This document shows positions 29,124-38,462 of a DNA stretch of 64,000 bases, piece by piece. The stretch covers positions 2,722,830-2,786,829 of the forward strand of contig JCKJ01000001.1 of assembly GCA_000525025.1 (NCBI GenBank). Direction: 5' to 3'. This DNA is from Methylophilaceae bacterium 11 (lineage in GTDB: Bacteria > Pseudomonadota > Gammaproteobacteria > Burkholderiales > Methylophilaceae). Under the pieces are notes generated by a model. The model was not told where the DNA came from. It worked only from the letters and a program-made list of their open reading frames with translations, and searched no databases. The position numbers and the translations under genes are program-made. The stretch's first letter is position 1. Each line of letters begins with the position of its first letter.

Positions 29124-29212
29124 AAAAATTGATTTTTTACAGGACGCTATTTTACTGTATTTTAGAGGTGCTGTAGCGGTCATCTATACAATTAAGTAGC
29201 AGCGTCGTTTGC

Positions 29213-31441
29213 TTAAAACTCTAGTGGATCGATATCCAGCGCCCAGCGTATTTTAGAAGATGACGGGTGCGCGCGTAATTGTGGTATCCACACATGCAGC
29301 AAACGTTGTAGGGTTTGGCGTTTTTCTGCCTGCAATAATACATAGGCTCTCTCCAAGCCTTTTAAGCGCTCCATCTGCGGCCGAACCGGATCATATAGCG
29401 TCACTTCGTTGGCATGTTGCCTTGCATAGGCGGCGGCACTGTTTAAAAACTGCTGTACCTGCTGATAATCGCTGGCTTCGGCTTTCAGCAGCACAAAAAA
29501 GCGGCTGGGCGGTAACTGCATGGCTATGCGCTCTTGTAGCAAGGTATTGGCATAAGCGGCATAATCTTGCGCACGCAATGCATGGAACAAATCATGCTGC
29601 GGAAACGCTGTCTGAATTAACACTTCTCCTGCCACAGCAGCCCGGCCAGCGCGACCAGACACTTGCATCAACTGCGAAAATAAACGTTCACTGGCTCTAA
29701 AATCAGGGCTGTATAGCGCAGTGTCTGTGTCTATCACGCCGACCAAAGTCAGATTAGGGAAATCATGCCCTTTTGCCAACATCTGTGTGCCCACCAAGAT
29801 ATCAATCTCGCCTGCATGTACCTTGCTCAATAATGTGGTCAAGGCATCTTTGCTACGCATGCTGTCGCGGTCTACACGCGCAATACGTGCGGTGGGGAAA
29901 AGTGATTCCAACGTTTGCGATAAACGCTGTGTGGCTTGACCAATGGGTTTTAAATCTGCGTTGCCACAGCTTGGACATTGCAACGGAATCTTTTGCTCGT
30001 GCCCACAATGATGACACTTTAATCGGCGCTGACTTAGATGGACGACCAGCTTGGCCGAGCAGCGTGTGCAACTGGAATGCCATAAACAAGCCGAACAATG
30101 TAGCACCGGGGCATACCCGCGCCGGTTAATAAACAGTAAACTTTGTTCGCCCCTGGCTAAGCGCTTGCGCATGGCCTCTATCAGCAAGGGGGACAAGCCA
30201 TTCTCGAGTGGTGATTTTGCTGAATCTATGCAGAAAATCTTGGGTAGCTGCGCCTGTGTAACCGCGCGCTGCGTTAAAGTCAGCAAGCCATAACTTTGTT
30301 TCTTTTCTGGCTGCGTGGTGGTGTTGGAAGTTGTGGCGTTATACCAAGTTTCTAACGAGGGCGTTGCACTCCCCAATACAATCGGAATATTCAACTGCTT
30401 GGCGCGCACCATCGCTACATCGCGTGCATGGTAACGCATGCCTTCTTGCTGCTTGTATGAACCATCGTGTTCTTCATCCATCACCATCAGCTTTAAATGG
30501 GGCATGGGGGTAAACACGCTTAGCCGTGTACCAATCACAATTTTGGCTGCACCGGATTTTGCCGCCAGCCAATTTTGTAAGCGCTCACTCTCACTCAAAT
30601 TACTGTGTAGCGTCACAAGCGGATATTGACTTAACCGACTCCTAAATCTTGCTTCTAGCTGTGGTGTTAAATTGATTTCTGGCACCAGCACCAGCGCTTG
30701 CGCATGTTCTTCCGCCAGAATATTGGCTAGCAATTGAATATAGACTTCGGTTTTCCCGGAGCCGGTAATGCCATATAGCAACCATGGCTTAAATTGTTTG
30801 GGCGCGGCTAAAACCGCCTGAATCGCATACTGCTGTTCGGCATTGAGCGTTGGTGCCTGATGCGAACTTGGCACAGAAGGGCGAATAGCGATGACTTCTT
30901 GCGCCTGAATAAATCCTTCTTCGATGAGTGGTTGCACCCACTTGCGCCAACCTGTCGCAACCTCCGATAACTGTTGTTCTGACAGGCTGTGCTGTACAGT
31001 CAATGCAGTCACAATGCGCTGCAGTACAATTTGGCGCTTTTGAATGCGTTCCGGTGGAATCGGCTTTGCGTAGCTGTAAACAAACGTTTTACGCGATACC
31101 GCAGGTTTGATTTGGCGCAAGCGCAGCGGCAATGCGCTAATCAGCATTTGACCTAACGGGTAGTGATAATAAGCTGCACAAAATTTCAGTAACTGATAGG
31201 TTTGCGTATCTAGTGCAATATCATCAAACACATGCATCACGGTTTTTAGCTTATCCACCGGCACTTCGCTTTGTTGATGGATTGCCAGTACCACACCGAC
31301 CAATTGGCGGCCAGCAAATGGCACCACCACGCGCTGCCCCACCTGCACCTGAAAGCCTGCATTCAGGTAATCAAATGTGCGGTCTAAAGGTACATCCAAA
31401 GCAACACTTATAATGTTGGGCTCGATTAGTGGTGCTGACAT
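29213..31441 (-). CDS. priA: Primosomal replication protein N' (PriA helicase)
   Basis: Superfamily-2 helicase that reloads the replisome at stalled forks. The 742 residues contain Walker A GITGSGKTEVYI, the DEEH box VMDEEHDGSYKQ, and the paired zinc-binding cysteines (CSACLWHSSCTRC, CHHC, CPSCGNADL), then helicase motifs V and VI (GTQMLAKGHDFPNLTLVGV, QVSGRAGRA). N-terminal 3'-binding domain present. Of the possible starts, ATG at 31441 (MSAPLIEP) is preferred over a TTG at 31453; no clear Shine-Dalgarno precedes either. Divergent from argS. Confidence 0.96.
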   Translation of the reverse strand: MSAPLIEPNIISVALDVPLDRTFDYLNAGFQVQVGQRVVVPFAGRQLVGVVLAIHQQSEVPVDKLKTVMHVFDDIALDTQTYQLLKFCAAYYHYPLGQMLISALPLRLRQIKPAVSRKTFVYSYAKPIPPERIQKRQIVLQRIVTALTVQHSLSEQQLSEVATGWRKWVQPLIEEGFIQAQEVIAIRPSVPSSHQAPTLNAEQQYAIQAVLAAPKQFKPWLLYGITGSGKTEVYIQLLANILAEEHAQALVLVPEINLTPQLEARFRSRLSQYPLVTLHSNLSESERLQNWLAAKSGAAKIVIGTRLSVFTPMPHLKLMVMDEEHDGSYKQQEGMRYHARDVAMVRAKQLNIPIVLGSATPSLETWYNATTSNTTTQPEKKQSYGLLTLTQRAVTQAQLPKIFCIDSAKSPLENGLSPLLIEAMRKRLARGEQSLLFINRRGYAPVLHCSACLWHSSCTRCSAKLVVHLSQRRLKCHHCGHEQKIPLQCPSCGNADLKPIGQATQRLSQTLESLFPTARIARVDRDSMRSKDALTTLLSKVHAGEIDILVGTQMLAKGHDFPNLTLVGVIDTDTALYSPDFRASERLFSQLMQVSGRAGRAAVAGEVLIQTAFPQHDLFHALRAQDYAAYANTLLQERIAMQLPPSRFFVLLKAEASDYQQVQQFLNSAAAYARQHANEVTLYDPVRPQMERLKGLERAYVLLQAEKRQTLQRLLHVWIPQLRAHPSSSKIRWALDIDPLEF

Positions 31442-31570
31442 GAATTCGGACAAGTAGGATTAATCATAGGAAATGGAAAATAGCGTGAATCACTACTTAA
31501 TTAAGGTTAAAATAACGTTTTCTACACCAAATATTGTTTAAATAGTCATTAAACAGCGAAATCACCCATC

Positions 31571-33229
31571 TTGAAACAAATTATCTCAGATTTATTACGC
31601 CAAGCAGCAAAATCTATTGTCGACGACACTGCCAATCTCACCATCACGCTCGATCGCCCAAAATCCAGTCAGCATGGCGATTTTGCCAGCAATTTGGCCA
31701 TGCAATTGGCTAAACCATTACGCCAAAACCCACGCGCAATCGCCGAGCGCATTATTCAAGCGCTTCCTGCTAGTGAGTACATTGCAAAGGTAGAGATTGC
31801 CGGCGCTGGTTTTATTAACTTCTTTTTAAGCGCAAATTCCAAACAGGCCGTGGTCGTAGATATCTTAAAGTCTGGCACCGCATTTGGCACAAGCAACGCA
31901 GGGCTGGGCCAAAAAGTGCAGGTGGAGTTTGTCTCTGCCAACCCAACGGGCCCACTGCATGTTGGGCATGGCCGTGGCGCAGCAGTGGGCGATTGTTTAT
32001 GCCGCTTGTTAGATGCCAATGGCTGGGCTGTGACACGTGAGTTTTATTACAACGATGCCGGCGCGCAAATTGATAATTTAACCAAATCAGTGTTGGCACG
32101 TGCACAAGGTGTTGCCACTGACAGCACGGAGTTTCCGGCAGATGGCTACCGTGGTGACTATATCATGGACATTGCACAGGCTTTTGTTGCAAAAAGCACT
32201 GTGGTTGCCGACGACATGGAAGTGACTGCTAGTGGCGATTTAACGGACACAGATGGTATACGCAAATTTGCAGTGGCGTACCTGCGTCACGAGCAAGACA
32301 TGGATTTACAAGCCTTTCAAATCAAATTTGATGTGTTTTCATTAGAAAGCGCCTTGTACACCACGGGTAAAGTTGAGCACGCCGTCAGCGCTTTGATTCA
32401 GAGTGGCCATACGTACGAGCAAGACGATGCGCTGTGGCTACGTACTACCGATTTTGGCGACGACAAAGACCGCGTGATGCGCAAAAAAGAAGGTGGTTAT
32501 ACCTATTTTGTGCCGGATGTGGCCTACCACTTAGATAAATGGAACCGCGGCTTTAAACGTGTGATCAACGAGCAGGGCGCAGACCATCACAGTACCATTA
32601 CGCGTGTACGCGCAGGCCTGCAAGCTTTAAATGTGGGCATTCCACAAGCTTGGCCAGACTATGTGCTGCACCAAATGGTCACCGTGATGCGTGGCGGGGA
32701 AGAGGTCAAACTATCCAAGCGTGCTGGCAGCTATGTCACCTTGCGCGACTTGATTGAAGAAGTAGGCTGCGATGCCACGCGTTACTTTTTGGCAGCACGC
32801 CGTGCCGACTCACAATTAGTGTTTGATATTGATTTAGCGCGCGCACAAACCAACGACAACCCGGTGTATTACATTCAATATGCGCATGCCCGTATTTGCA
32901 GCGTGCTTGCACAGTGGGGCGGTGAAGTGAGCGCATTGCAACATGCTGATTTAAGCCCACTCGACACTAATAGCGAGACTACGCTGATGCAAAAACTGAG
33001 TGAATATCCAGAAGTAGTGAGTAATGCCTGCCAAGAGCTATCACCGCACAGCATTGCCACTTACTTAAAAGAGCTGGCGAGTGACTTACACAGCTATTAC
33101 AATGACACCAAATTTTTAGTGGATGACGTGCCGACAAAACTAGCACGCATGGCACTGATTGCGGCCACCCAGCAAGTATTGCGCAATGGGTTAACCTTAT
33201 TAGGTGTTTCCGCACCAGAAAAAATGTAG
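31571..33229 (+). CDS. argS: Arginyl-tRNA synthetase
   Basis: Class I aminoacyl-tRNA synthetase charging tRNA-Arg. The 552 residues have the ArgS N-terminal domain ([15 protein letters not shown]), the HIGH-type motif HVGHGRGA at about 129, and the KMSKS-type motif KLSKRAG at about 380, with the anticodon-binding DALR domain at the end. The start codon appears to be TTG at 31571, since the family N-terminus begins there and no better ATG exists; the ribosome site is weak. Followed after 10 nt by the SPOR gene. Confidence 0.96.
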   Translation: MKQIISDLLRQAAKSIVDDTANLTITLDRPKSSQHGDFASNLAMQLAKPLRQNPRAIAERIIQALPASEYIAKVEIAGAGFINFFLSANSKQAVVVDILKSGTAFGTSNAGLGQKVQVEFVSANPTGPLHVGHGRGAAVGDCLCRLLDANGWAVTREFYYNDAGAQIDNLTKSVLARAQGVATDSTEFPADGYRGDYIMDIAQAFVAKSTVVADDMEVTASGDLTDTDGIRKFAVAYLRHEQDMDLQAFQIKFDVFSLESALYTTGKVEHAVSALIQSGHTYEQDDALWLRTTDFGDDKDRVMRKKEGGYTYFVPDVAYHLDKWNRGFKRVINEQGADHHSTITRVRAGLQALNVGIPQAWPDYVLHQMVTVMRGGEEVKLSKRAGSYVTLRDLIEEVGCDATRYFLAARRADSQLVFDIDLARAQTNDNPVYYIQYAHARICSVLAQWGGEVSALQHADLSPLDTNSETTLMQKLSEYPEVVSNACQELSPHSIATYLKELASDLHSYYNDTKFLVDDVPTKLARMALIAATQQVLRNGLTLLGVSAPEKM

Positions 33230-33239
33230 AGGAAATAGC

Positions 33240-33839
33240 ATGAGTAGAGATTACAAACCAAGCCCACAAAAAAGCAACGGTGGCAGTAAAGGCAGCCCTT
33301 TCTTTTCTGGCTTATTGGTTGGCTTATTGTTAGGCGTGGGTGCATCAGTTGCGCTCACCTTATATCTAAAAGGCGATGGCAATCCATTTGCCGAGCAAAA
33401 GGGTGAGCAGGTAGTCAAACAACAAAAATCTTCCAAGCCTAAGATATCTGAAGAAACGGTGAAGCCTAATGCTGCTGATGGCCAAGGGTTACAAGATCCC
33501 AATAAATTTGATTTTTACACTATCCTGCCTGAGACCGAAAGCAAAGTGACTGAGCAGCAGGTCAAAGACAATACGACGATTAAATCCGATAGTTATTTCT
33601 TGCAAGTGGGCGCGTTTGAAAAAGAAGACGACGCGGACAATATGAAAGCAAAACTGGCACTGCAAGGGTTTGAAGCGGTAGTACAAACTGCGGAAATTCC
33701 TAGTAAGGGTGTTTGGCATCGCGTAAGAGTAGGGCCATTGAGTGATGTCGATCAAATCAATAAAATCCGTGGTGATTTAATTTTGAACGGATTTAATGCA
33801 GACCTTATCAAAGTACATACGGAAACAAAAACAGAGTAG
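33240..33839 (+). CDS. SPOR domain cell-envelope protein
   Basis: Bitopic membrane protein of 199 residues: short basic N-terminus, one hydrophobic helix at about 19-41 (FFSGLLVGLLLGVGASVALTLYL), a charged linker and a C-terminal SPOR domain from about 118 (SYFLQVGAFEKEDDADNMKAKLALQGF...VRVGPLSD). SPOR domains bind denuded septal peptidoglycan, so it probably acts at the division site like FtsN/DedD. GAGGAA precedes the ATG at 33240; the longer in-frame start is in argS. It is usual to find this gene between argS and dsbA. Confidence 0.9.
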   Translation: MSRDYKPSPQKSNGGSKGSPFFSGLLVGLLLGVGASVALTLYLKGDGNPFAEQKGEQVVKQQKSSKPKISEETVKPNAADGQGLQDPNKFDFYTILPETESKVTEQQVKDNTTIKSDSYFLQVGAFEKEDDADNMKAKLALQGFEAVVQTAEIPSKGVWHRVRVGPLSDVDQINKIRGDLILNGFNADLIKVHTETKTE

Positions 33840-33944
33840 GGTTGTCATCTAAACTCAACGAAGATACGTTACTCTGATGAACCATTTGTATTGACGATTT
33901 ATTCATCTAACTATTAATCTTAGGAAAATACCTTAGGAAAACCC

Positions 33945-34589
33945 ATGAAAACATTCCTCACCAGCTTACTACTATTATTAAGCACCCATGTAATGGCAGA
34001 AGAGCCGCAAACAGGCCAACAATTTGATGCCGTTGCCCAAATTATTCCAACCGATACACCAGCCAAAATCGAAGTGATGGAGATTTTCTGGTATGGCTGC
34101 ATCCACTGCTACCAAATGGAAAAGCCATTGAATGCATGGGTTAAAAAACTGCCTGCCGATGTGTATTTTAAACGCGTACCAGGCTTACCTAATGCAAGTT
34201 GGGCGCCGATGGCCAAAGCTTTTTACGCCATGGAAACACTAGGCGTTTCAGAAAAATTGCATGCGCAGTTATTTGATGCCATTCACAAACAAAAAGTATT
34301 GAATCCTGCCGATGAAAAAGCAGCGATTGAGTGGGTAATCAAAGCCAGCGGTTTAGATCGCTTAAAAGTTGAGCAAGCGTTTAAATCTTTTACTATTAAC
34401 ACGAACTTGAACCGTGCTGCGCAGCTGTTCAGAGCCTCTGGCGCAACAGGTGTACCAAGCTTGATTATTGATGGTAAGTACATTACTTCTAGCACCATGA
34501 GTGGCGGCAATGAAGAAGCGTTGAAAACAGCCGACTTTATTATTGATAACGTACGTAAAGACCGCGCTGCTACAGCAAAGAAAAAGTAA
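33945..34589 (+). CDS. dsbA: Thiol:disulfide interchange protein DsbA
   Basis: Periplasmic oxidase that makes disulfides in exported proteins. It has a signal peptide cleaved after residue 18 (THVMA-EE), thioredoxin fold with helical insert, active site Cys52-Ile53-His54-Cys55 (YGCIHCYQ) and the cis-proline in ATGVPSLIIDGKY. 214 residues is normal. The dipeptide is IH where E. coli DsbA has PH and some Neisseria DsbAs have VH, so this is a mild variant. It follows the SPOR gene by about 105 nt, perhaps with its own promoter; a terminator follows. Confidence 0.93.
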   Translation: MKTFLTSLLLLLSTHVMAEEPQTGQQFDAVAQIIPTDTPAKIEVMEIFWYGCIHCYQMEKPLNAWVKKLPADVYFKRVPGLPNASWAPMAKAFYAMETLGVSEKLHAQLFDAIHKQKVLNPADEKAAIEWVIKASGLDRLKVEQAFKSFTINTNLNRAAQLFRASGATGVPSLIIDGKYITSSTMSGGNEEALKTADFIIDNVRKDRAATAKKK

Positions 34590-34616
34590 TGCCGCACCAG
34601 TTTAAGTGTGAATTAT

Positions 34617-34646
34617 AAAAAAGCCCGTGAATACACGGGCTTTTTT
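34617..34646. terminator. Bidirectional terminator after dsbA
   Basis: Stem GCCCGTG (34623-34629) and CACGGGC (34634-34640) with loop AATA, flanked by six A and six T. It serves dsbA and the convergent channel gene. Confidence 0.92.
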
Positions 34647-34679
34647 ATTGCGCTGAGATAGTCCTAGCCAATCCTAGTG

Positions 34680-36380
34680 CTAATGCTGCTTTCGCCTTAA
34701 TAATAAACGTCCAATGTAAGTTTCCGGTAACTCTAAGCCCGTCACCAAATAGCTCATATTACGCATATCATTGAGCAAGAAATTCTGCGTGGATTTTGCA
34801 CTGTCCTCGCCACAACACAAATAGCGGTCGCCTGGCTGCACTTCCATATTTAAATCCGGCAGCAAGATTTTTTCATCACCACGTACCAGCATAATCGGCA
34901 CAATCGCTAAGTGCTCCGTACCATTGGCCGGGTTTAACAATAGGTGTTGCAAACGAATGGTGTGGCCTTGTTCTAGCAACTGGCAAATAGCACTGGCATG
35001 CGTAGGCAATATACGCACACCCCAAGTATCGGGCGCTTTTTCTCCCACCGCCATCACCAATCGGGCAATTACCGCATTGGCCCAACTATTACTTTGCATG
35101 CGTGATAAGTTTAAAAATGCGGCCAACATGGGCGATACCATATAAGACAAACAGGCATGCGCAATAATGTCACTGGGCTGCATGGTAATGTCCGCATTAA
35201 AATGTGAAAACAGCGGCTCGTTTAGGCGGCGATTTTTACGAATCACCACAAACAAATTCGGATTGATTTCCAGAGCGGTCATCACAATCGATAAATTGTT
35301 AATGTCATTATCCGTACCGGCCACAATGCCCACGGCATCCTCTATGCCTGCCTCTTGCAGCACATGTGCTTCAACGCCGCTGCCGACAATACACGCTTCA
35401 CAATTGGTGCCCTTGGGGTCTGCCTCAATAATCCGGATATTCAGATTCTCTTGTTGCAAACTCTTGACGACCGCCTTACCAAAGCGGCCGTAACCACACA
35501 CAATCCAATTACCTACAGGCACCGCCGGTGGATTTTTGACAATGTCGCCGGGCACGCTGGTCAGCCATTGGTGCAATAAATAAGTGCCTAGCGAATTCAC
35601 TTCCATCGCCAAGTGCTCACCAAAAATCTTATAGGGATTAATAATATGATCCGTGCCAAATGAAGCCATATTGGCCGCCACTACATCGTTTTCTACACGC
35701 GCCAGCATCCGCAATTCCGGCTTAATCAATTTCACCGCGACTGCAATCGCTAAGTTGGCGTGATCATCATCGGTCAATGCAGCCACGCCCTGACACATCG
35801 GATTATTTAGTCCTGCGCACAATAACACATCCGGATTTTTAGCATCTGCGCATAAATTAGGCACATTGAATTGATAATCCGTCATCCCCAGCTCATGGAT
35901 GCGTTCTTGGTTAATTTCTACCACCACTACACGCAACTCGTTTTTGTCTAAAGCGCGCACCAGCTCACTGCCGGTTTCTCCATAGCCACAAATCAAATAA
36001 AACGGCTCATGCAAATGGGTGATTGCACGCTTAAAACTTGCCGCAGTAATCGCTTGCTTTAAGGCTGGGTCTTGAAACAAAGAAATAATAGTACCAATGG
36101 CATAGAACCAAGCCACGACTGTCAGGTAGATGCTGAAGGTCATCCATATGCGCTGATCATTGGTAAATGGATAGGGGATCTCCCCAAAGCCAATGGTGGT
36201 GGCGGTGTAACTTAAAATGTAGAACGCTTGAAAGAAGGTGAGATGAATGGCTTTACCCACCTCGTTCACGCCGGGGATCAGCACAAAGCCAATCAGCGCA
36301 ATGGCGTAGCTCACCACCAATAGCAATAAAGGCGCACGCATGCGCCTTAAAATTAAGAAGATGATGTTATTGAGATTCAC
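34680..36380 (-). CDS. Potassium-channel-like protein with two RCK (TrkA-N) domains
   Basis: A 2TM ion-channel domain followed by two nucleotide-binding RCK domains, 566 residues. The filter region reads TATTIGFGEIPY (residues 59-70), with TIGFG in place of the usual TVGYG. Helices at about 17-37 and 80-105 flank it. RCK1 begins near 127 with LICGYGETGSELVRAL and RCK2 near 290 with IVCGYGRFGKAVVKSL, both with the GxGxxG Rossmann loop. It should be a ligand-gated K+ (or cation) channel. The gene just upstream encodes a small four-helix membrane protein and probably shares its transcript. Confidence 0.88.
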   Translation of the reverse strand: MNLNNIIFLILRRMRAPLLLLVVSYAIALIGFVLIPGVNEVGKAIHLTFFQAFYILSYTATTIGFGEIPYPFTNDQRIWMTFSIYLTVVAWFYAIGTIISLFQDPALKQAITAASFKRAITHLHEPFYLICGYGETGSELVRALDKNELRVVVVEINQERIHELGMTDYQFNVPNLCADAKNPDVLLCAGLNNPMCQGVAALTDDDHANLAIAVAVKLIKPELRMLARVENDVVAANMASFGTDHIINPYKIFGEHLAMEVNSLGTYLLHQWLTSVPGDIVKNPPAVPVGNWIVCGYGRFGKAVVKSLQQENLNIRIIEADPKGTNCEACIVGSGVEAHVLQEAGIEDAVGIVAGTDNDINNLSIVMTALEINPNLFVVIRKNRRLNEPLFSHFNADITMQPSDIIAHACLSYMVSPMLAAFLNLSRMQSNSWANAVIARLVMAVGEKAPDTWGVRILPTHASAICQLLEQGHTIRLQHLLLNPANGTEHLAIVPIMLVRGDEKILLPDLNMEVQPGDRYLCCGEDSAKSTQNFLLNDMRNMSYLVTGLELPETYIGRLLLRRKQH

Positions 36381-36406
36381 GTCTCGCGCCGACTAAGCCA
36401 CAACCA

Positions 36407-36781
36407 TTAACGGCGTAACGTAACAGTCTCATAAATGAGCAATACCACTGAAGTGATATTGGCTAAAAACGCACCGCCTGAGAGCGATACAACGCCTACG
36501 ATGACCTCCGGATTTGCACCACTATCACCTGCTGCTGCCCAGATAATGGCGGCGGCAATCAACTGAATATCCGCCACCAAGCTTGTGGCCAAATGAATCG
36601 CGCCAATCTGTGTTCTATCGCCAAATTTTAGAATGGTGGCAATCAGATTCACCACAATGGCAACGTATAGCTCATAGTGCAAATGGTGGTTAGGGTTATC
36701 AATATCCCCCACAAAAAAGCCAAAATTCAGCGTCATTGCTAAGATAATAAAAAACCCGAAAATGACTTTCTCTAAATTCAT
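36407..36781 (-). CDS. Small four-helix membrane protein (DUF6394-type)
   Basis: 124 residues, with four predicted membrane helices (about 6-24, 38-51, 65-84 and 93-118) and an unusual motif DIDNPNHHLHYELY between the first two. I recall this kind of protein as DUF6394, function unknown. It lies 26 nt upstream of the two-RCK channel gene on the same strand, so the two are almost certainly cotranscribed; a channel accessory subunit is a fair guess, not shown. His-rich turn could bind metal. Confidence 0.7.
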   Translation of the reverse strand: MNLEKVIFGFFIILAMTLNFGFFVGDIDNPNHHLHYELYVAIVVNLIATILKFGDRTQIGAIHLATSLVADIQLIAAAIIWAAAGDSGANPEVIVGVVSLSGGAFLANITSVVLLIYETVTLRR

Positions 36782-36893
36782 ATTCTCCCCAATCTTTTTA
36801 TCGAGACAGCGCGACTGTTTGCCACATTCTAACCCAAACCATTCAACTTACACACTCACCCATGTACCGCGCACTATCCCTTATACTGATGGC

Positions 36894-37688
36894 ATGAAGA
36901 AAATATTTATCACAGGCGCCTCCAGCGGCATTGGTCAGGCGCTGGCTATCGAGTACGCTAAACGTTATCAGTACACAGGATTAACTATTGGGTTAGTTGC
37001 AAGGCGTAGTGAGCACTTACAATCACTCACGGAGCAGTTGACCAAACAATTCCAAGCCAAGTGTTATCCTTATGTATGTGATGTACGCGATGCAGCTGCT
37101 TTAAGTACTGCCGCACAAGATTTTATACAGCAAGCTGGTGCGCCCAATATTGTGATTGCCAATGCTGGCGTGAGCGTAGGTACGCTGACTGAATACGCAG
37201 AAGACATCAGCGCATTTCAAGCTGTGATGGATATTAATGTGATGGGCATGGTGCATACTTTTCAGCCGTTTATTGCCGCTATGCAGCAAGCCCGTGCAAC
37301 AGGCGCGCAAGCACAATTGGTGGGCGTTGCCAGCGTGGCCGGCATACGTGGCTTGCCTGGGGCCGGTGCTTATAGCGCCAGCAAAGCCGCTGCAATCACT
37401 TACCTAGAAAGTTTGCGCACCGAGATGCAACATCACGATATTGCTGTGACCACCATCGCCCCTGGCTATATCCGCACGCCAATGACCGATATTAATACTT
37501 ACACCATGCCGTTTTTAATGGATGTAGACGTGTTTGCCAAGAAATTTGTAGATGCCGTGGAACAGCAAAAGCGCTTTACCGTCATCCCATGGCAAATGGG
37601 CGTGGTGGCAAGGCTGCTACGGCTTATTCCACCTGTACTATGGGATAGACTGACTAAACACGCGCCGCATAAAAGTCGTGCTTTATGA
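36894..37688 (+). CDS. Short-chain dehydrogenase/reductase
   Basis: NAD(P)-dependent oxidoreductase of 264 residues, classical SDR. The cofactor motif is TGASSGIG (7-14), followed by NAG in VIANAGVS, the catalytic Ser in VGVASVAG and the Tyr-Lys pair in YSASKAA. A C-terminal hydrophobic tail (VIPWQMGVVARLLRLIPPVLWD) suggests membrane or lipid contact. A longer frame from 36762 is not used, because its first 44 residues are unlike an SDR. The ATG follows TATACT by only six bases, so a leaderless mRNA is possible. Substrate unknown. Confidence 0.9.
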   Translation: MKKIFITGASSGIGQALAIEYAKRYQYTGLTIGLVARRSEHLQSLTEQLTKQFQAKCYPYVCDVRDAAALSTAAQDFIQQAGAPNIVIANAGVSVGTLTEYAEDISAFQAVMDINVMGMVHTFQPFIAAMQQARATGAQAQLVGVASVAGIRGLPGAGAYSASKAAAITYLESLRTEMQHHDIAVTTIAPGYIRTPMTDINTYTMPFLMDVDVFAKKFVDAVEQQKRFTVIPWQMGVVARLLRLIPPVLWDRLTKHAPHKSRAL

Positions 37689-37711
37689 GTATAGTGTAAA
37701 TAGATAGGGTT

Positions 37712-38146
37712 ATGGATCGGTACATACGAGTAACATTTGCAGACGTCATCACTCTGGTTCCTAAGAGACCGGGTTTGTATGAAATATATACTCTAGATGG
37801 AATTGCATTGAAGGTTGGCATTAGTTCCAATCTGAGGAAAAGACTCATTCAACATGGAGAGTCAAAGCAAAAATATCTTCTCTGTACAAGTGGTGATTGG
37901 TCAGATCCTAATAGCGTGACTAGCAAGCGATCAATACTCACGAAGCATCTTTACTTCTCTCAAGCGGATGGATATGACCTCAAGCTGGAAAGCGACCGAC
38001 GCCGATTCTTAAAACAAGAATGCTATATTTTGTTTCTTGCTACAGCTAGTCGAGAAGAGGCACGAGACCTAGAGCGGCGGTTAGAAGCCGAAGGGAAATT
38101 CCAGTTCGTAGGACGTGCTCGCAACACTGTTGTGGGTAATTTATAA
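37712..38146 (+). CDS. Stand-alone GIY-YIG-like protein
   Basis: 144 residues with a GIY-YIG nuclease fold signature: GLYEIYTLDG at 21-30, then KVGISSNLRKRLIQH (34-48) with the catalytic-type Arg, and a C-terminal helix with Glu residues (REEARDLERRLEAEG). Similar short proteins are of unknown function; UvrC or homing enzyme domains are absent. Codon use (AGA, AGG, ATA, GGA, AAG) is unlike the neighbours, suggesting recent acquisition. It sits 23 nt after an SDR gene and 73 nt before a toxin-antitoxin operon. Confidence 0.75.
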   Translation: MDRYIRVTFADVITLVPKRPGLYEIYTLDGIALKVGISSNLRKRLIQHGESKQKYLLCTSGDWSDPNSVTSKRSILTKHLYFSQADGYDLKLESDRRRFLKQECYILFLATASREEARDLERRLEAEGKFQFVGRARNTVVGNL

Positions 38147-38164
38147 CTTTAATTTCCATTCCCA

Positions 38165-38193
38165 TTTGCATAACGTACGTTTTAACGTACAAT
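38165..38193 (+). promoter_or_regulatory. Promoter and operator of the yefM-yoeB operon
   Basis: TTTGCA (38165-38170), a 17-base spacer and TACAAT (38188-38193) form the promoter. The spacer holds two overlapping dyads: AACGTACGTT (38172-38181) and GTACGTT-TT-AACGTAC (38175-38190). Autorepression by a YefM-type antitoxin at palindromes in the promoter is the known mode for this family. Confidence 0.65.
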
Positions 38194-38219
38194 TACTTTC
38201 TGTTTTGGAGAAATCAACC

Positions 38220-38462
38220 ATGCAAACTCTCACTGCTAGCGAAGCACGCTCTAATCTTTATCGATTAATGGACGAGACTGCTGCGTCACATCAGCCGATT
38301 ACCATCTCTGGCAAACGCAACAATGCGGTATTGGTCTCCGCCGAAGATTGGTCTGCGATTCAAGAAACTTTATTTTTGTTATCCGTTCCGAATATGCGTG
38401 AGTCTATTAAACAAGGCATGGACGAACCCATAGAAGAATGCAGTCAGGTGCTCGATTGGTAG
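38220..38462 (+). CDS. yefM: Antitoxin, Phd/YefM family
   Basis: 80-residue antitoxin. It opens MQTLTASEARSNLYRLMDETAASHQPITISGKRNNAVLVSAEDW, the Phd/YefM DNA-binding fold, and ends in an acidic C-terminal arm (MDEPIEECSQVLDW) that would wrap the toxin. GGAG precedes the ATG at 38220. The upstream frame extension from 38115 is not used. Overlaps the toxin gene by 7 nt if the toxin starts with TTG at 38456, so the two are translationally coupled. Confidence 0.9.
   Translation: MQTLTASEARSNLYRLMDETAASHQPITISGKRNNAVLVSAEDWSAIQETLFLLSVPNMRESIKQGMDEPIEECSQVLDW

Noticed and set aside
36762..36893. N-terminal extension of the SDR
   Set aside because: The 44 extra residues are polar, unlike the family, and overlap the divergent gene; the ATG at 36894 starts directly at the Rossmann strand.
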